Source: Actinacidiphila yeochonensis CN732
GTDB taxonomy: Bacteria > Actinomycetota > Actinomycetes > Streptomycetales > Streptomycetaceae
DNA length: 64,000 nucleotides
Assembly (NCBI RefSeq): GCF_000745345.1
Contig: NZ_JQNR01000005.1
Coordinates: 4,464,001-4,528,000, forward strand
Direction: 5' to 3'
Of the stretch, positions 15,538 through 24,321 are shown in pieces (the first letter of the stretch is position 1; the number at the start of each line of letters is the position of its first letter). Both the position numbers and the translations under genes were made by a program. Under the pieces are notes generated by a model. It saw only the letters and a list, made by a program, of their open reading frames with translations, was not told the DNA's origin and did no database searches.

Positions 15538-16433
15538 CTCCGCCGCCGGGCGCCGGACCCGCCGGACCCGAGGGCGCGGAGGAGCCCGAGGCTGCCGCGG
15601 CCCGGCTGACCGGGCGGGCGGTGGGCGGCGCGCGGGCACTGGCCGGGACGGTCACCGCCGCCGAGTTCGACGACGGCACCGCCGTGGTGGTCAAGCGCGG
15701 CGAGGGTCCCGGCTCGGTCCGGGCGGAGGCCGCGGGGCTGCGCTGGCTGGCCGCGGCACGCGCGGTGGCCGTGCCCGAGGTGTACGGACACGACGAGCGG
15801 TGGCTGGTCACCGGCCGCGTCCGCGAGGGCCGCTCCGCCCCCGACGCCGCCGACCGGTTCGGCCGCGCCCTGGCCGCCCTGCACGCCGCCGGCGCCCCCG
15901 CCTTCGGGGCACCGCCGCCCGGCGGCCCCGAGGACGCCTGCATCGGGCTCGCGCCCATGCGCGACACCCCGGGTGCGGAGTGGCCGCGCTGGTACGCCGA
16001 GTACCGGGTGCTGCCGTACCTGCGCGCGGCGGTCGACGCCGGCACCCTCACGCGGGCGGAGGCCGCCGTGGTGGAAGAGGTCTGCGCGCGGCTGCCGGAG
16101 CTGGCCGGGCCGGCCGAACCGCCCGCGCGGCTGCACGGCGACCTGTGGAGCGGCAACGTCCTGTGGGGCGCCGACGGGCACGTGTGGCTGATCGACCCGG
16201 CCGCGCACGGCGGCCACCGTGAGACCGACCTGGCCATGCTCCGCCTCTTCGGCTGCCCCCACCTGGAACGGATCCTCGGTGCGTACCGGGAGGTCGCGCC
16301 GCCGGCCGAGGGCTGGACCGACCGCGTCCCCCTCCACCAGCTCTTCCCGCTGCTGGTGCACGCCGTCCTCTTCGGCCGCGGGTACGCCGCGCAAGCCCTG
16401 GCGGCGGCCCGATCGGCGCTGTCCGCCGGCTGA
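15534..16433 (+). CDS. Fructosamine kinase-family protein
   Basis: A 299-aa cytosolic kinase of the fructosamine/ketosamine-3-kinase family (APH-like fold). Residues ~40-60 carry the ATP-anchoring Lys (AVVVKRGEG). RLHGDLWSGNVLWG near residue 202 is the catalytic HGDLxxxN loop, and LIDPAAHGGHRETDLAMLRLF contains the metal-binding Asp. The family phosphorylates Amadori-modified lysines so that the sugar falls off, a protein-repair role. Its start overlaps the phosphatase stop, and both were likely co-opted into one repair or signalling operon. Confidence 0.85.
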   Translation: MTPPPGAGPAGPEGAEEPEAAAARLTGRAVGGARALAGTVTAAEFDDGTAVVVKRGEGPGSVRAEAAGLRWLAAARAVAVPEVYGHDERWLVTGRVREGRSAPDAADRFGRALAALHAAGAPAFGAPPPGGPEDACIGLAPMRDTPGAEWPRWYAEYRVLPYLRAAVDAGTLTRAEAAVVEEVCARLPELAGPAEPPARLHGDLWSGNVLWGADGHVWLIDPAAHGGHRETDLAMLRLFGCPHLERILGAYREVAPPAEGWTDRVPLHQLFPLLVHAVLFGRGYAAQALAAARSALSAG

Positions 16434-16658
16434 CCCCGGCGTGAGACGCGCCACAGCGCCCCGGCGGACGCACGCGTCCGGACCGGGGCGCGGTACCGGC
16501 AACGGCCCACCCCCACCGGCCGAACCGGGGGCGAGCGGGCACCGGGCCGGACCGCGCGCCGACCACGGTCCGGGCCGGGCAACTTAGGTCACCCTTCCCT
16601 GTCACCGGAGCGCCTGGTACAGATGGTGGGGTTCCGCCACCACATCGGAAGTCTCGCC

Positions 16659-16910
16659 ATGAACCAGGACGACACCCCCCATCTCGTGCCCTTCGCCATC
16701 GACCTGACCTTCGAGGAGGCCCGGCGCCGGGCCGAGGTCCTCGCCGCGCTCGGGCCCGACTGGGACCCGGTGGCCGCCCTCACGGGCGAGCAGGAGGCGT
16801 ACGCCCTCCTCTACTCGAACCTGGACGCCGAGCAGCAGCGCACGTACGACCTGCTGGTGGCGGCCGGTGTGCTGCCGGGTGAGGAGCCGGGCCGTGCGGC
16901 TGCCCATTGA
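16659..16910 (+). CDS. DUF6400-family small protein
   Basis: An 83-aa soluble protein. The sequence FAIDLTFEEARRRAEVLAAL, then GPDWDPVAALTGEQEAYALL and YSNLDAEQQRTYDLLVAAGVLP, matches a short Streptomyces family of unknown function that I recall as DUF6400. The ATG at 16659 follows GGAAG and gives the usual family length; an upstream ATG at 16623 would add 12 residues. It overlaps the next small gene by 17 bases, so they form an operon. Confidence 0.8.
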   Translation: MNQDDTPHLVPFAIDLTFEEARRRAEVLAALGPDWDPVAALTGEQEAYALLYSNLDAEQQRTYDLLVAAGVLPGEEPGRAAAH

Positions 16911-17142
16911 CCCGCGGGCGGACGACGCCCGCCGCGCCTGGGTGGAGTGCCCCGTCTGCGACGACGCCCGCCACTGCGCGGCCTGCGCCGACGGCCGCAA
17001 CTGCGCCGAGCACTGGCGGTACCTGATCTCCAACGACGGCCCGGTGGTCCACCTCCAGTGCCCGCGGTGCGCGCACCTGTGGTCGCTGAACACCCGGCCC
17101 GGGGTCGGCCCCCGCCCCGGCGGCTGCGGCCCCTGGGCGTAG
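16894..17142 (+). CDS. Small Cys-rich, zinc-ribbon-like protein
   Basis: An 82-aa protein from the GTG at 16894, with four paired Cys motifs: CPVCDDARHCAAC, then NCAEHW, then CPRCAHLW. These look like two zinc-binding knuckles. Overlap with the upstream DUF6400-type gene implies co-translation. It could bind nucleic acid or a partner protein; nothing more can be said. Confidence 0.65.
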   Translation: MRLPIDPRADDARRAWVECPVCDDARHCAACADGRNCAEHWRYLISNDGPVVHLQCPRCAHLWSLNTRPGVGPRPGGCGPWA

Positions 17143-17186
17143 CCGGCCAGGACCTCCGCGTCCCGCTCCGGAGGGGAGCGTCGGCC

Positions 17187-17786
17187 TCACGGATGCATCC
17201 GCGCGCCCTTGAGCACCTTGTCCACCGCGTTGCGCGGCCCGTAGACGGCCAGCCCCACCAGGTCGAGGTCGTCGCGGCGCACCGCCCGTACCGCCGCGCG
17301 GTTGTCGCGGTCGTTGCCGGTGCCGAACAGGTCCGCGGTGAACACCGACCGCGGCAGCGCCCGGGACAGCGCCTTGCCGTGCGCGGCGGTGAGGGTCGCG
17401 GCGCCGGCCTCGAAGACGAGCACCGGCTGCCGGAACATCGGCAGGTACGCCGTGTCGTCGGCGTCCGCGTACGGCTCTCCGACCACCTCGGGGCACACCG
17501 TGCCCAGGCCGCTGACCAGGAACGCCGTCACGTTCAGCCGCTGCCACGGCTGGAGGTCGTCGCGCAGCAGCACGGCGATCTTCGTGTCGAACCGGACCGG
17601 CGCGAGGGCGTCCAGGGTGCCCGCCTCCCCGTCGGGCGCGGCCCCGGCGCCGCCCGTCGTGCCCCCGGCGGTTCCGGCGGCGGCCGCCAGGGCGGTCCCG
17701 GCCGTGGTCCCGTCGGCGACGGTCCTGTCCACGGCGGTGCTGTTCACAACGGTCTCGTTCACTTCGGTGGTGGTCATGCCGCTCAC
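17187..17786 (-). CDS. DUF2000-family protein
   Basis: A 199-aa protein. Residues 1-60 are low-complexity (Thr, Ala, Gly). From ~62 it follows the DUF2000 pattern: RFDTKIAVLLRDDLQPWQRL, NVTAFLVSGLG, PMFRQPVLVFEAGAATL, TADLFGTGNDRDNRAAV and DLVGLAVYGPRNAVDKVLKG. The family, peptidyl-tRNA hydrolase-like in fold, often accompanies an AraC regulator, as here. The GTG at 17786 or the ATG at 17777 may be the start. It is divergent from that regulator with only 41 bases between. Confidence 0.85.
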   Translation of the reverse strand: MSGMTTTEVNETVVNSTAVDRTVADGTTAGTALAAAAGTAGGTTGGAGAAPDGEAGTLDALAPVRFDTKIAVLLRDDLQPWQRLNVTAFLVSGLGTVCPEVVGEPYADADDTAYLPMFRQPVLVFEAGAATLTAAHGKALSRALPRSVFTADLFGTGNDRDNRAAVRAVRRDDLDLVGLAVYGPRNAVDKVLKGARMHP

Positions 17787-17827
17787 CCTCGCTCCCGGCG
17801 GCGGCCGCGGTCTTGTACGTTTCTTGC

Positions 17828-18634
17828 ATGACCAGCGCGCAGGAGACCACCGCCTGGCGGCCGCCGGTCACGGGCGTGACGGAGGTCTTCCACGCCCGGT
17901 TCACCGACCACGCCTACCCCATGCACGTGCACGACGCGTGGACGCTGCTCATCGTCGACGACGGCGCGGTCCGCTACGACCTGGAACGGCACGTACGCGG
18001 CACGCCGCAGGACACGGTGAGCCTGCTGCCGCCGCACGTGCCCCACAACGGCTCGCCCGCCACACCGCACGGGTTCCGCAAACGGGTCGTCTACCTGGAC
18101 ACCACGCGCCTCGACGCCAGCCTCATCGGGCCGGCCGTGGACGGCCCCGACCTCGCCGACCCGCTGCTGCGCCACCGGGTGGGGCTGCTGCACACCGCGC
18201 TGGCCCGGCGCGGCGAGGAGCTGGAGGCGGAGAGCCGGCTCGCGCTGGTGGTGGAGCGGCTGCGCGGCCACCTCGCCCGGCGCCCCGCCGCCGAACCCGA
18301 CCCCGGCCCCGCTCCTCGTACGGCCCGTGACCTGCGGGACCTGCTCGACGCGCACCTGGGCGACGCCCCCACCCTCGACCAGGCCGCCCGCGTGCTGCAC
18401 GTCCACCCGGCCCACCTCGTGCGGGCCTTCCGCGCCGCCTACGGGATTCCGCCGCACCAGTACGTGACGGCCCGCCGGGTCGACCTCGCCCGCCGCCTGC
18501 TGCTGGACGGCCTCGCGCCGGCCGCCGCGGCCACCGCGGCGGGCTTCTACGACCAGCCGCACCTGACCCGGCACTTCAAGCGGGTGGTGGGGGTCACGCC
18601 GGCGCGGTACGCCCGAGGCGCGCACCGCCGCTGA
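17828..18634 (+). CDS. AraC-family transcriptional regulator
   Basis: A 268-aa regulator. The N-terminal cupin sensor (residues ~15-140; HARFTDHAYPMHVHDAWTLL, then SLLPPHVPHNG) is followed by two AraC helix-turn-helix motifs (LDQAARVLHVHPAHLVRAFR and AAATAAGFYDQPHLTRHFKR). ATG 17828 is chosen; an upstream ATG at 17813 adds five residues. It is divergent from the DUF2000 gene and very probably controls it. The effector is unknown. Confidence 0.9.
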   Translation: MTSAQETTAWRPPVTGVTEVFHARFTDHAYPMHVHDAWTLLIVDDGAVRYDLERHVRGTPQDTVSLLPPHVPHNGSPATPHGFRKRVVYLDTTRLDASLIGPAVDGPDLADPLLRHRVGLLHTALARRGEELEAESRLALVVERLRGHLARRPAAEPDPGPAPRTARDLRDLLDAHLGDAPTLDQAARVLHVHPAHLVRAFRAAYGIPPHQYVTARRVDLARRLLLDGLAPAAAATAAGFYDQPHLTRHFKRVVGVTPARYARGAHRR

Positions 18635-18644
18635 CCGCACGGCG

Positions 18645-19364
18645 TCAGCCGGGGAGGAGCTGCTGGCCGCCGTCGATGTCGTAGACGGCGCCGGTGAGGG
18701 CGTCGTTGGCCATGATGTGCAGCGCCAGGGCCGCGACATCGGCAGGGCCGACGACACGGCGGATCGGCAGCGACTGCCGCAGCTCCTCGCGGCGGGCTTC
18801 GAGCCGGTCGCCGAGGAGCGACGCGGACAGCGGCGTGTCCACGAACCCGGCCGCGATGAGGTTCACCCGGACCGGGGCGATCTCCAGCGCCAGGTTGGCG
18901 GTGAGCGCGGGCAGCGCCGCCGTGACCGCGGCCGTGACGGACATCCCGACCGCGGGCCGCCGGCCCCCCGTACCGCCGACGAACAGCAGGGTCCCGCCCG
19001 CCCTGACCTTCTCGCGGCCCGCCCGGGCCACCGCCAGCGTCGTCGCGACCCGCCGCCCGAAGTCGTGCCCGGCCTCGGCCAGGTCCATCTCGGCCAGCGG
19101 CGTGTAGGAGGGGCTGCCCGCCGTGACCAGCACGTGGTCGACCGGCCCGGGCAGGTCACGGAAGAAGCGCTCCAGCGACGCGGTGTCCTGGGCGTCGAAC
19201 GCGGCCGTGCCCAGCGGACGCACCTCCTCCGCCGCCCGCTCCAGCCGCTCGGCGTCGCGGGCCACCAGCACCACCTCACCGCCGGCCGCCCGAACCTGCC
19301 GCGCCGTCTCCAACCCGATCCCGGCGCTGCCCCCGAGCACCACGACCGTCTGCCCGGCCAGCAC
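18645..19364 (-). CDS. SDR-family oxidoreductase lacking the usual YxxxK motif
   Basis: About 239 aa. The N-terminal cofactor motif is VVVLGGSAGIGLETARQ. The C-terminal part (GFVDTPLSASLLGD, ALHIMANDALTGAVYDIDGG) is ordinary SDR sequence. Where most SDRs have Tyr-x3-Lys, this one reads GMSVTAAVTAALPAL, with neither residue. Some atypical SDRs are like this, so the reaction is uncertain. The start is a guess: GTG 19364 begins at the Rossmann fold but no clear ribosome site is present. Confidence 0.75.
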   Translation of the reverse strand: MLAGQTVVVLGGSAGIGLETARQVRAAGGEVVLVARDAERLERAAEEVRPLGTAAFDAQDTASLERFFRDLPGPVDHVLVTAGSPSYTPLAEMDLAEAGHDFGRRVATTLAVARAGREKVRAGGTLLFVGGTGGRRPAVGMSVTAAVTAALPALTANLALEIAPVRVNLIAAGFVDTPLSASLLGDRLEARREELRQSLPIRRVVGPADVAALALHIMANDALTGAVYDIDGGQQLLPG

Positions 19365-19654
19365 CGCGCCCGCGCGCCCGCGGCTGCGCCCTCGGCGCCG
19401 CTCACGCCGCGCCACCGCAGCGCACCAGCCGCCTCCGCGGCCACTCCGCCCTCGCCTTCTCGTTCGTCTGCTCCCTCGAATCCTTCGAACGGCAGCGCAT
19501 GATCGCCTCCGTGCGTCGGTTGCTCCCCCTCCCGCCATTGTGGTGCCGCACCCACCGTCCCGCCTTCCGACGCCGACCGGCCTTTACCGCGACGGTCCCT
19601 GCGACGGCAGCCGCCTACGCCCCGGCCCGGCCGCCGAGGAAGCACGCGGACCGG

Positions 19655-20404
19655 TCAGGGCCGGGCTTCCCGCCGGTGGCCGCCGCGCAGCACGAACCCG
19701 GGCACGGCGTCGCCGTAGGCCCCGCAGGCCGACGCGGCCCAGGGCGAGAACTGGCGCGGCACGGCGAGGTAGGGCACCAGCACCGGCGCCGTACGCCGGC
19801 GTGAGACGCGCACCCGGACCAGCGCGGGCAGCACGTCCGGGGGCCGGCCCGCCAGCAGGTCGCGGTGGCAGGACTCGCACGCCGGCCACCGTTCTGCCGC
19901 CGCCTCCCGGGGGCCGAACCGGGCACGGCGCCCGCGGCGGCCGTCCTGCTTCTGCTCGCGCCGGGCCGGGGCGTGCAGCGGGTTGTAGGAGCAGCGCCGC
20001 TTCGCGGCGGGCGGCCGCTGCCCGGCCAGCCGCGCGTGCGCCGCCTCCAGCCGCTCCACCGCCCGCTCGGCCAGTACCACCGCGGCGGCCAGGTCGGGCA
20101 GGTCCGCCGCGTCGTCGAGCAGCCGGCCCGCCGCCTCGTACGCCTCCAGGGCCCACAGGTAGTCGCGCTCGGCGTGGCTGCCCGGCGGCGGTGCCAGCTC
20201 GCCGGCGCGCAGCGCGTCGCCGGCGTCGGCCACCCGCGCCGTGGCGACCCGCCGCAACTGCTCCAGCAGCGCCGCCCACTCGCGAAGGACCAGCTCCTGC
20301 CGCTCCTTCGCCATCGGGCCCGCCCGCAGGCGGCCGCGCGAGCCGGCCGGCCCTGCCTGCGGGCGCCGCAGCAGCGCCGCCCACCACCAGCGACCCACGT
20401 CCAC
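19655..20404 (-). CDS. Uncharacterised Arg/Ala-rich protein with four Cys
   Basis: A 249-aa protein. Residues ~30-130 are helical and coiled-coil-like (KERQELVLREWAALLEQLRR, AAVVLAERAVERLEAAHARL). A central Cys-x-Tyr and a later CESCHRD look like one split zinc-binding site. The C-terminus is hydrophobic and beta-like (APVLVPYLAVPRQFSPW). ATG 20404 is upstream; MAKERQEL at residue 31 is an alternative start. I recognise no family. It lies behind the flavoprotein gene on the same strand, about 170 bases away. Confidence 0.6.
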   Translation of the reverse strand: MDVGRWWWAALLRRPQAGPAGSRGRLRAGPMAKERQELVLREWAALLEQLRRVATARVADAGDALRAGELAPPPGSHAERDYLWALEAYEAAGRLLDDAADLPDLAAAVVLAERAVERLEAAHARLAGQRPPAAKRRCSYNPLHAPARREQKQDGRRGRRARFGPREAAAERWPACESCHRDLLAGRPPDVLPALVRVRVSRRRTAPVLVPYLAVPRQFSPWAASACGAYGDAVPGFVLRGGHRREARP

Positions 20405-20570
20405 GACCTCCTCCGGCGCCGTCCCCCGCGGGCCTCGTGCGCCCGCGGCGATGTCCTCGGGCGCCGATTCTCCCGTGCCCGGGCGCTGTTGTCCCGAAGG
20501 GGCCCGGTCTGCCGCCGGCCGGTGCCCTCCGAGCGGGGCGACGGACGGCGCGGGGCCGGTGGGCGGGCTC

Positions 20571-21938
20571 TCAGCGGGCCGGGACCAGGCGGATCAGGGT
20601 GTTCAGTACGGTGTCGATGCCGTCCTGTGACGGCTCGTCGGTGAGCTGGGTGAGCAGCCGGGCCATCGCGGCCAGCAGCAGCGGACTGTCCATCACCCGG
20701 TCGTGCAGCAGCGGGCCGTAGCCGACCCGGCCCAGGACCTGCGCTGCCACGAGGTTGCCCAGCCGGTAGTAGCGGCCCCAGCGGCGGCCGATCTCGTCGG
20801 GGTAGCGGCGCAGGGCCTGCTCCCGGCGCGGGCCGTGGGGGCGGGTGAGCGCCATCGCGACGGTCTCGGCGGCGATCTCGCCGGCCTCCAGCGCCTGGGC
20901 GATGCCCTCGCCGTTCCACGGGCTGATCATGCCGGCGCTGTCACCGACCAGGAGCAGCCCCCGGCCGTACTGGGGGCGGCGGTTGAAGCCCATCGGCAGC
21001 GCGGCGCCGCGCAGCGGGGAGTCGGCGTTCTCCTCGGTGATGCCCCACTCCTCGGGCAGCCGGGCCAGCCATCGCTCCAGCGTGCCGCGCAGGTCGACCG
21101 CGCCGTGCCGGCGGTGCGGCAGCGCGCCCAGGCCGACGTTCACCCGTCCGTCGCCCAGCGGGAAGATCCAGCCGTAGCCGGGCAGGTCGCGGTCGGTGCG
21201 CGAGCAGCGCAGGTCCGCCCACAGCTCCAGGTACGGGTCGTCGGCGCGGGCCGGGCTGCGGTAGTAGCGGCGGGCCGCGGTGGCCATCGGCCTCCGGGTG
21301 TCGCGCTCCAGCCCCATCGCCAGCGCGGTGCGGGCCGAGGCGCCCTCGGCGGCCACCACGAGCGGCGCGCGGAACACCGCGGGCCGCCCCTGCGGACCCA
21401 CCTCCGCGTGCACGCCGGTGATCCGGCCGGAGCGGTCGAGCAGCGGCGCGGTGGCCTTGACGCCGGTGCGCAGCCGGGCGCCCGCGGCGGTGGCGTGCTC
21501 GGCGAGGAGCTGGTCGAAGTCGTAGCGGCTGCGGGTCAGCCCGAAGTCCGGGTAGCGGCCCAGCGACGGCCACTCGATGAGCACCTCACGGCCCCGGCAC
21601 ACCCAGCGCATGCCGCGCTGGCGCGTCCAGCCGGGCGCGTCGATGTCCACGCCCATCCGCACCAGCTGGTGGACGCCGCGCGGGGTCAGTCCGTCGCCGC
21701 AGACCTTCTCGCGGGGGAAGCCGCCCTTCTCCAGCAGCAGTACGTCCACGCCCGCCCGGGCCAGGTGGAGCGCGGTGGCCGATCCGGCCGGACCGGCCCC
21801 GACCACCACCACCTGGGCGTCCTCGCCGGCTCCGGTCTCCTCCTGGGACGGGGACGGGGACGGCCGCACGCTCTTCCCGCGCTCCCCGGACGGTGGGCCG
21901 CCCGCCGGCCGCGACGGTCCCGGGACGTTCTCGGACAC
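20571..21938 (-). CDS. Geranylgeranyl reductase-family FAD-dependent oxidoreductase
   Basis: A 455-aa flavoprotein. After a ~40-residue polar leader comes the FAD dinucleotide fold VVVVGAGPAGSATALHLAR, then REKVCGDGLTPRGV, typical of geranylgeranyl reductases, and LLVGDSAGMISPWNGEGIAQ, which holds the FAD ribitol. Members reduce double bonds in isoprenoid chains, for example of menaquinone or lipids. In many streptomycetes a close relative stands beside the nuo operon. GTG 21938 is used because AGGAGG lies seven bases upstream. The substrate here is inferred. Confidence 0.9.
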   Translation of the reverse strand: MSENVPGPSRPAGGPPSGERGKSVRPSPSPSQEETGAGEDAQVVVVGAGPAGSATALHLARAGVDVLLLEKGGFPREKVCGDGLTPRGVHQLVRMGVDIDAPGWTRQRGMRWVCRGREVLIEWPSLGRYPDFGLTRSRYDFDQLLAEHATAAGARLRTGVKATAPLLDRSGRITGVHAEVGPQGRPAVFRAPLVVAAEGASARTALAMGLERDTRRPMATAARRYYRSPARADDPYLELWADLRCSRTDRDLPGYGWIFPLGDGRVNVGLGALPHRRHGAVDLRGTLERWLARLPEEWGITEENADSPLRGAALPMGFNRRPQYGRGLLLVGDSAGMISPWNGEGIAQALEAGEIAAETVAMALTRPHGPRREQALRRYPDEIGRRWGRYYRLGNLVAAQVLGRVGYGPLLHDRVMDSPLLLAAMARLLTQLTDEPSQDGIDTVLNTLIRLVPAR

Positions 21939-22019
21939 GCCCTGCCTCCTCTTTCCCACGGCTGCGATCCGTCACTACAACCTCCCCAGCCCATCTGGAC
22001 CGCACACCTGGGCACCGCC

Positions 22020-22100
22020 GGGACGGCCCCAACGGACCCTAGTTTTAGTTTATTAGGAATATTCGTTGACAGCCTCGACCGCCGCCCGCACAGTCTTCGG
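22020..22100 (+). promoter_or_regulatory. AT-rich promoter of the signal-peptide/SDR chimera
   Basis: An AT-rich block (TAGTTTTAGTTTATTAGGAA, then TATTCG) leads into a consensus -35 TTGACA (22066-22071) with CACAGT (22089-22094) 17 bases on as a weak -10. It contrasts sharply with the GC-rich neighbours. The block looks like the binding region of a sugar-acid GntR/FadR regulator, such as the one encoded at 23058. Confidence 0.5.
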
Positions 22101-22192
22101 CGAGGCGAGGGCGCGGCGCCCCACCCCCCGAGGACGGCGCGCGCCCGGCACCCGTCTGACGCCCCGTCATTCCCAACTCCCGGGAGACCCAC

Positions 22193-22903
22193 GTGACCCC
22201 ACACCGTTCCCGTGCCGTGCGCGGGCGCCCGGCGGCCACCGCGGCCGCGCTCGTCGTCCTGGCCGCCGCCGCGCTGCCGGCCACCGCCACCGCCGTGCCG
22301 GCCGCCCCGCGGGCCGCGGCGACCGACCCGGCAGCGGGCGCCGACGTCTCCGACCCGGACGCCTGGCAGGAGATCGCCGAACAGGCCGCCGGCTTCGGCC
22401 CGGTGGGCGTCCTCGTCTCCAACGCCTACACCGTGGACGTCACCCCCGCCCACACCATGACCCTGGAGTCCTGGGAGCGGCAGCTCGCGGTGAACCTCAC
22501 CGGCGCCTTCCTCGGCGTCAAAGCGGTGCTGCCCGCCATGCGCGAGCACGGCGGCGCCGTGGTGCTCACCTCCTCCGTCCACGCCCACAAGGGCGCCCCC
22601 GGCCATCCCGCCGACGCCGCCTCCAAGGGCGCGCCGCTGTCGCTGTGCGGCCAACTCTCCGTGGAGTGCGGGCCGGACGTCCGGGTCAACGCCGTGCTGC
22701 CCGGCCCGATCCTCACCGCCGCCTGGGACCGGGCCGGCCCCGAGGACCGCGCGCGGAGCGTCGCCGAGACCGCCGCGGGGCGCTTCGGCACCTCCGAGGA
22801 GGCCGCCGCCATCGCCTTCCTGGCCGCGCCCGAGGCCGCCTACATCACCGGTGCCGGCCTCGTCGTCGACGGCGGCTGGAGCGTCGTGAAGGCGTCCGCG
22901 TGA
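22193..22903 (+). pseudogene. Chimeric gene: secretion signal fused to an SDR that lacks its cofactor motif
   Basis: The first ~45 residues are a clear Sec signal peptide (MTPHRSRAVRGRPAATAAAL, core ALVVLAAAALPATA). From about residue 50 the sequence is the C-terminal three quarters of a cytosolic SDR (PVGVLVSNAYTVDV, NLTGAFLGVKAVLPAM, VNAVLPGP, GAGLVVDGGW). The TGxxxGIG nucleotide-binding motif is absent. The catalytic Tyr is Asp in PADAASKG where YAASKG is normal. Exporting such a half-enzyme makes no sense. I infer a deletion that joined the start of a secreted-enzyme gene to an SDR gene. GTG 22193 has a GGGAG ribosome site. Confidence 0.7.
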
Positions 22904-23057
22904 CGGCCGCGCCCCGCACCCGCCCCGGAGCCGGCCCGCCGTCCGGCCTCCGGCCGTACCCCCTGCCCTCCCACCCGCCGCACCTCCCGTCGCACCTCCC
23001 GTCGACCCGCGGGCCGTACCTCCCGTCGACCGCACCGCAGAAAGAAGGCACCAGGAC

Positions 23058-23810
23058 ATGACGCCGTACGCGCGCCGCGGAGTGCACGGACAGACCGTGG
23101 AGACCCTCGCGCGCCGGGTGCTCAGCGGCCGCATCCCCGAGGGCGCGACGCTGGACCTGCCCGCGCTCCAGGCGGAACTCGACGTCAGCCTGACCGCCCT
23201 GCGTGAGTCGCTGAAGGTGCTCGCCGCCAAGGGCATGGTGGACGCCCGGCAGAAGCGCGGCACCTTCGTCCGCGCCCGCGCCGACTGGAACCTCCTCGAC
23301 GCCGACGTGCTGCGCTGGCAGTTCGCCGAGGGCGCCGCCGGAACCACCGACACCGGGCTGCTGCGCGACCTCGGCGAGGTCCGCGCCATCGTCGAGCCGG
23401 CCGCCTCCCGGCTCGCCGCGCTGCGCCGCGACAACGGCGACCTCGCCGCCCTGGAGGCCGCGCTGGCCGCCATGGGCCAGGAGAGCGACGACGCCTCGCA
23501 CGCCGTCGAGGCCGACCTCGCCTTCCACCGCGCGCTGCTGGCCGCCACCCACAACGAGCTGCTGGAGCGGATGGAGATGGTGATCGAGTCCGGCCTCGCC
23601 CGCCGCGACGAGATCGTCCACTCCTCACCCCACGGCGAGGACCCGGTGCCCAGCCACCAGGCCGTCCTGGACGCCGTCCGCGACCGCGACCCCGACGCCG
23701 CCGAACGCGCCGTGCGCGCCCTGCTGGAACAGGCCGTCCGCGACCTGGACCTGGCCCACGGCACCGGCCGCCGGGACGCGGCCCCCTCCGGCCCGAAGGA
23801 GAACTCGTGA
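23058..23810 (+). CDS. FadR/GntR-family regulator (FCD domain)
   Basis: A 250-aa repressor. Residues ~10-75 form the GntR winged HTH (VETLARRVLSGRIPEGATLD, then DVSLTALRESLKVLAAKGMV). Residues ~100-230 form the FCD ligand domain, with the metal-site Asp and His residues in VEADLAFHRALL and SHQAVLDAV. This subtype controls sugar-acid genes such as galactonate dehydratase. It is followed by a galactonate dehydratase remnant with GTGA overlap at 23807-23810. Both neighbours are broken, so it may regulate genes elsewhere or be left without a local target. Confidence 0.9.
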   Translation: MTPYARRGVHGQTVETLARRVLSGRIPEGATLDLPALQAELDVSLTALRESLKVLAAKGMVDARQKRGTFVRARADWNLLDADVLRWQFAEGAAGTTDTGLLRDLGEVRAIVEPAASRLAALRRDNGDLAALEAALAAMGQESDDASHAVEADLAFHRALLAATHNELLERMEMVIESGLARRDEIVHSSPHGEDPVPSHQAVLDAVRDRDPDAAERAVRALLEQAVRDLDLAHGTGRRDAAPSGPKENS

Positions 23811-24286
23811 AGATCGCCCGCGTCGAGACGTTCCTCGTCCCGCCCCGCTGGCTGTTCTGCCGGATCGAGACCGACGACGGCCTGGTCGGCTGGGGCGAAC
23901 CCGTCGTCGAGGGCCGCGCCGAAGTGGTCCGGGCGGCCGTCGGGGTCCTCGCCGAGCACCTGGTGGGCACCGACCGCTGCGCGTCCAGGACCACTGGCAG
24001 ATCCTCACCAAGGGCGGCTTCTACCGCGGCGGCCCCGTCCTGTCCAGCGCCGTCGCCGGCCTCGACCACGCCCTGTGGGACATCGCCGGCAAGGCCTACG
24101 GCGCGCCCGTGCACGCCCTGCTCGGCGGGCCGGTCCGCGACACCGTCCGGGTCTACGCCTGGGTCGGCGGCGACGAGCCCGGCCAGATCAGCGAGCAGGT
24201 CGCCGCTGCCGTCGCCGGAGCGGATCGCCGAGCTGCTGGCCGCGCCGGAGGAGCTTTGGCGCGCGCCGGGCGGCGCGCGTCCTTAG
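23807..24286 (+). pseudogene. dgoD: Galactonate dehydratase (DgoD-like, enolase superfamily), frameshifted and truncated
   Basis: The first ~55 residues (MKIARVETFLVPPRWLFCRI, GLVGWGEPVVEGRAEVV) match the N-terminus of mandelate racemase/muconate-lactonising family sugar-acid dehydratases. Loss of one C near 23974 shifts the frame. The next part (PLRVQDHWQILTKGGFYRGG, AGLDHALWDIAGKAYG, LLGGPVRDTVRVYAWVGG) continues in the new frame to about 24215. All of the barrel with the metal ligands and catalytic residues, roughly 250 residues, is missing. The tail ERIAELLAAPEELWRAPGG in the first frame comes from another gene, so the end is a deletion junction. Confidence 0.75.
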
Positions 24287-24321
24287 CCGGACGAGCCGGC
24301 CGAGCCGGACGCCGCATGTCC

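Noticed and set aside
22193..22903. A secreted SDR enzyme
   Set aside because: It lacks the nucleotide-binding motif and catalytic Tyr; a deletion chimera explains it better.
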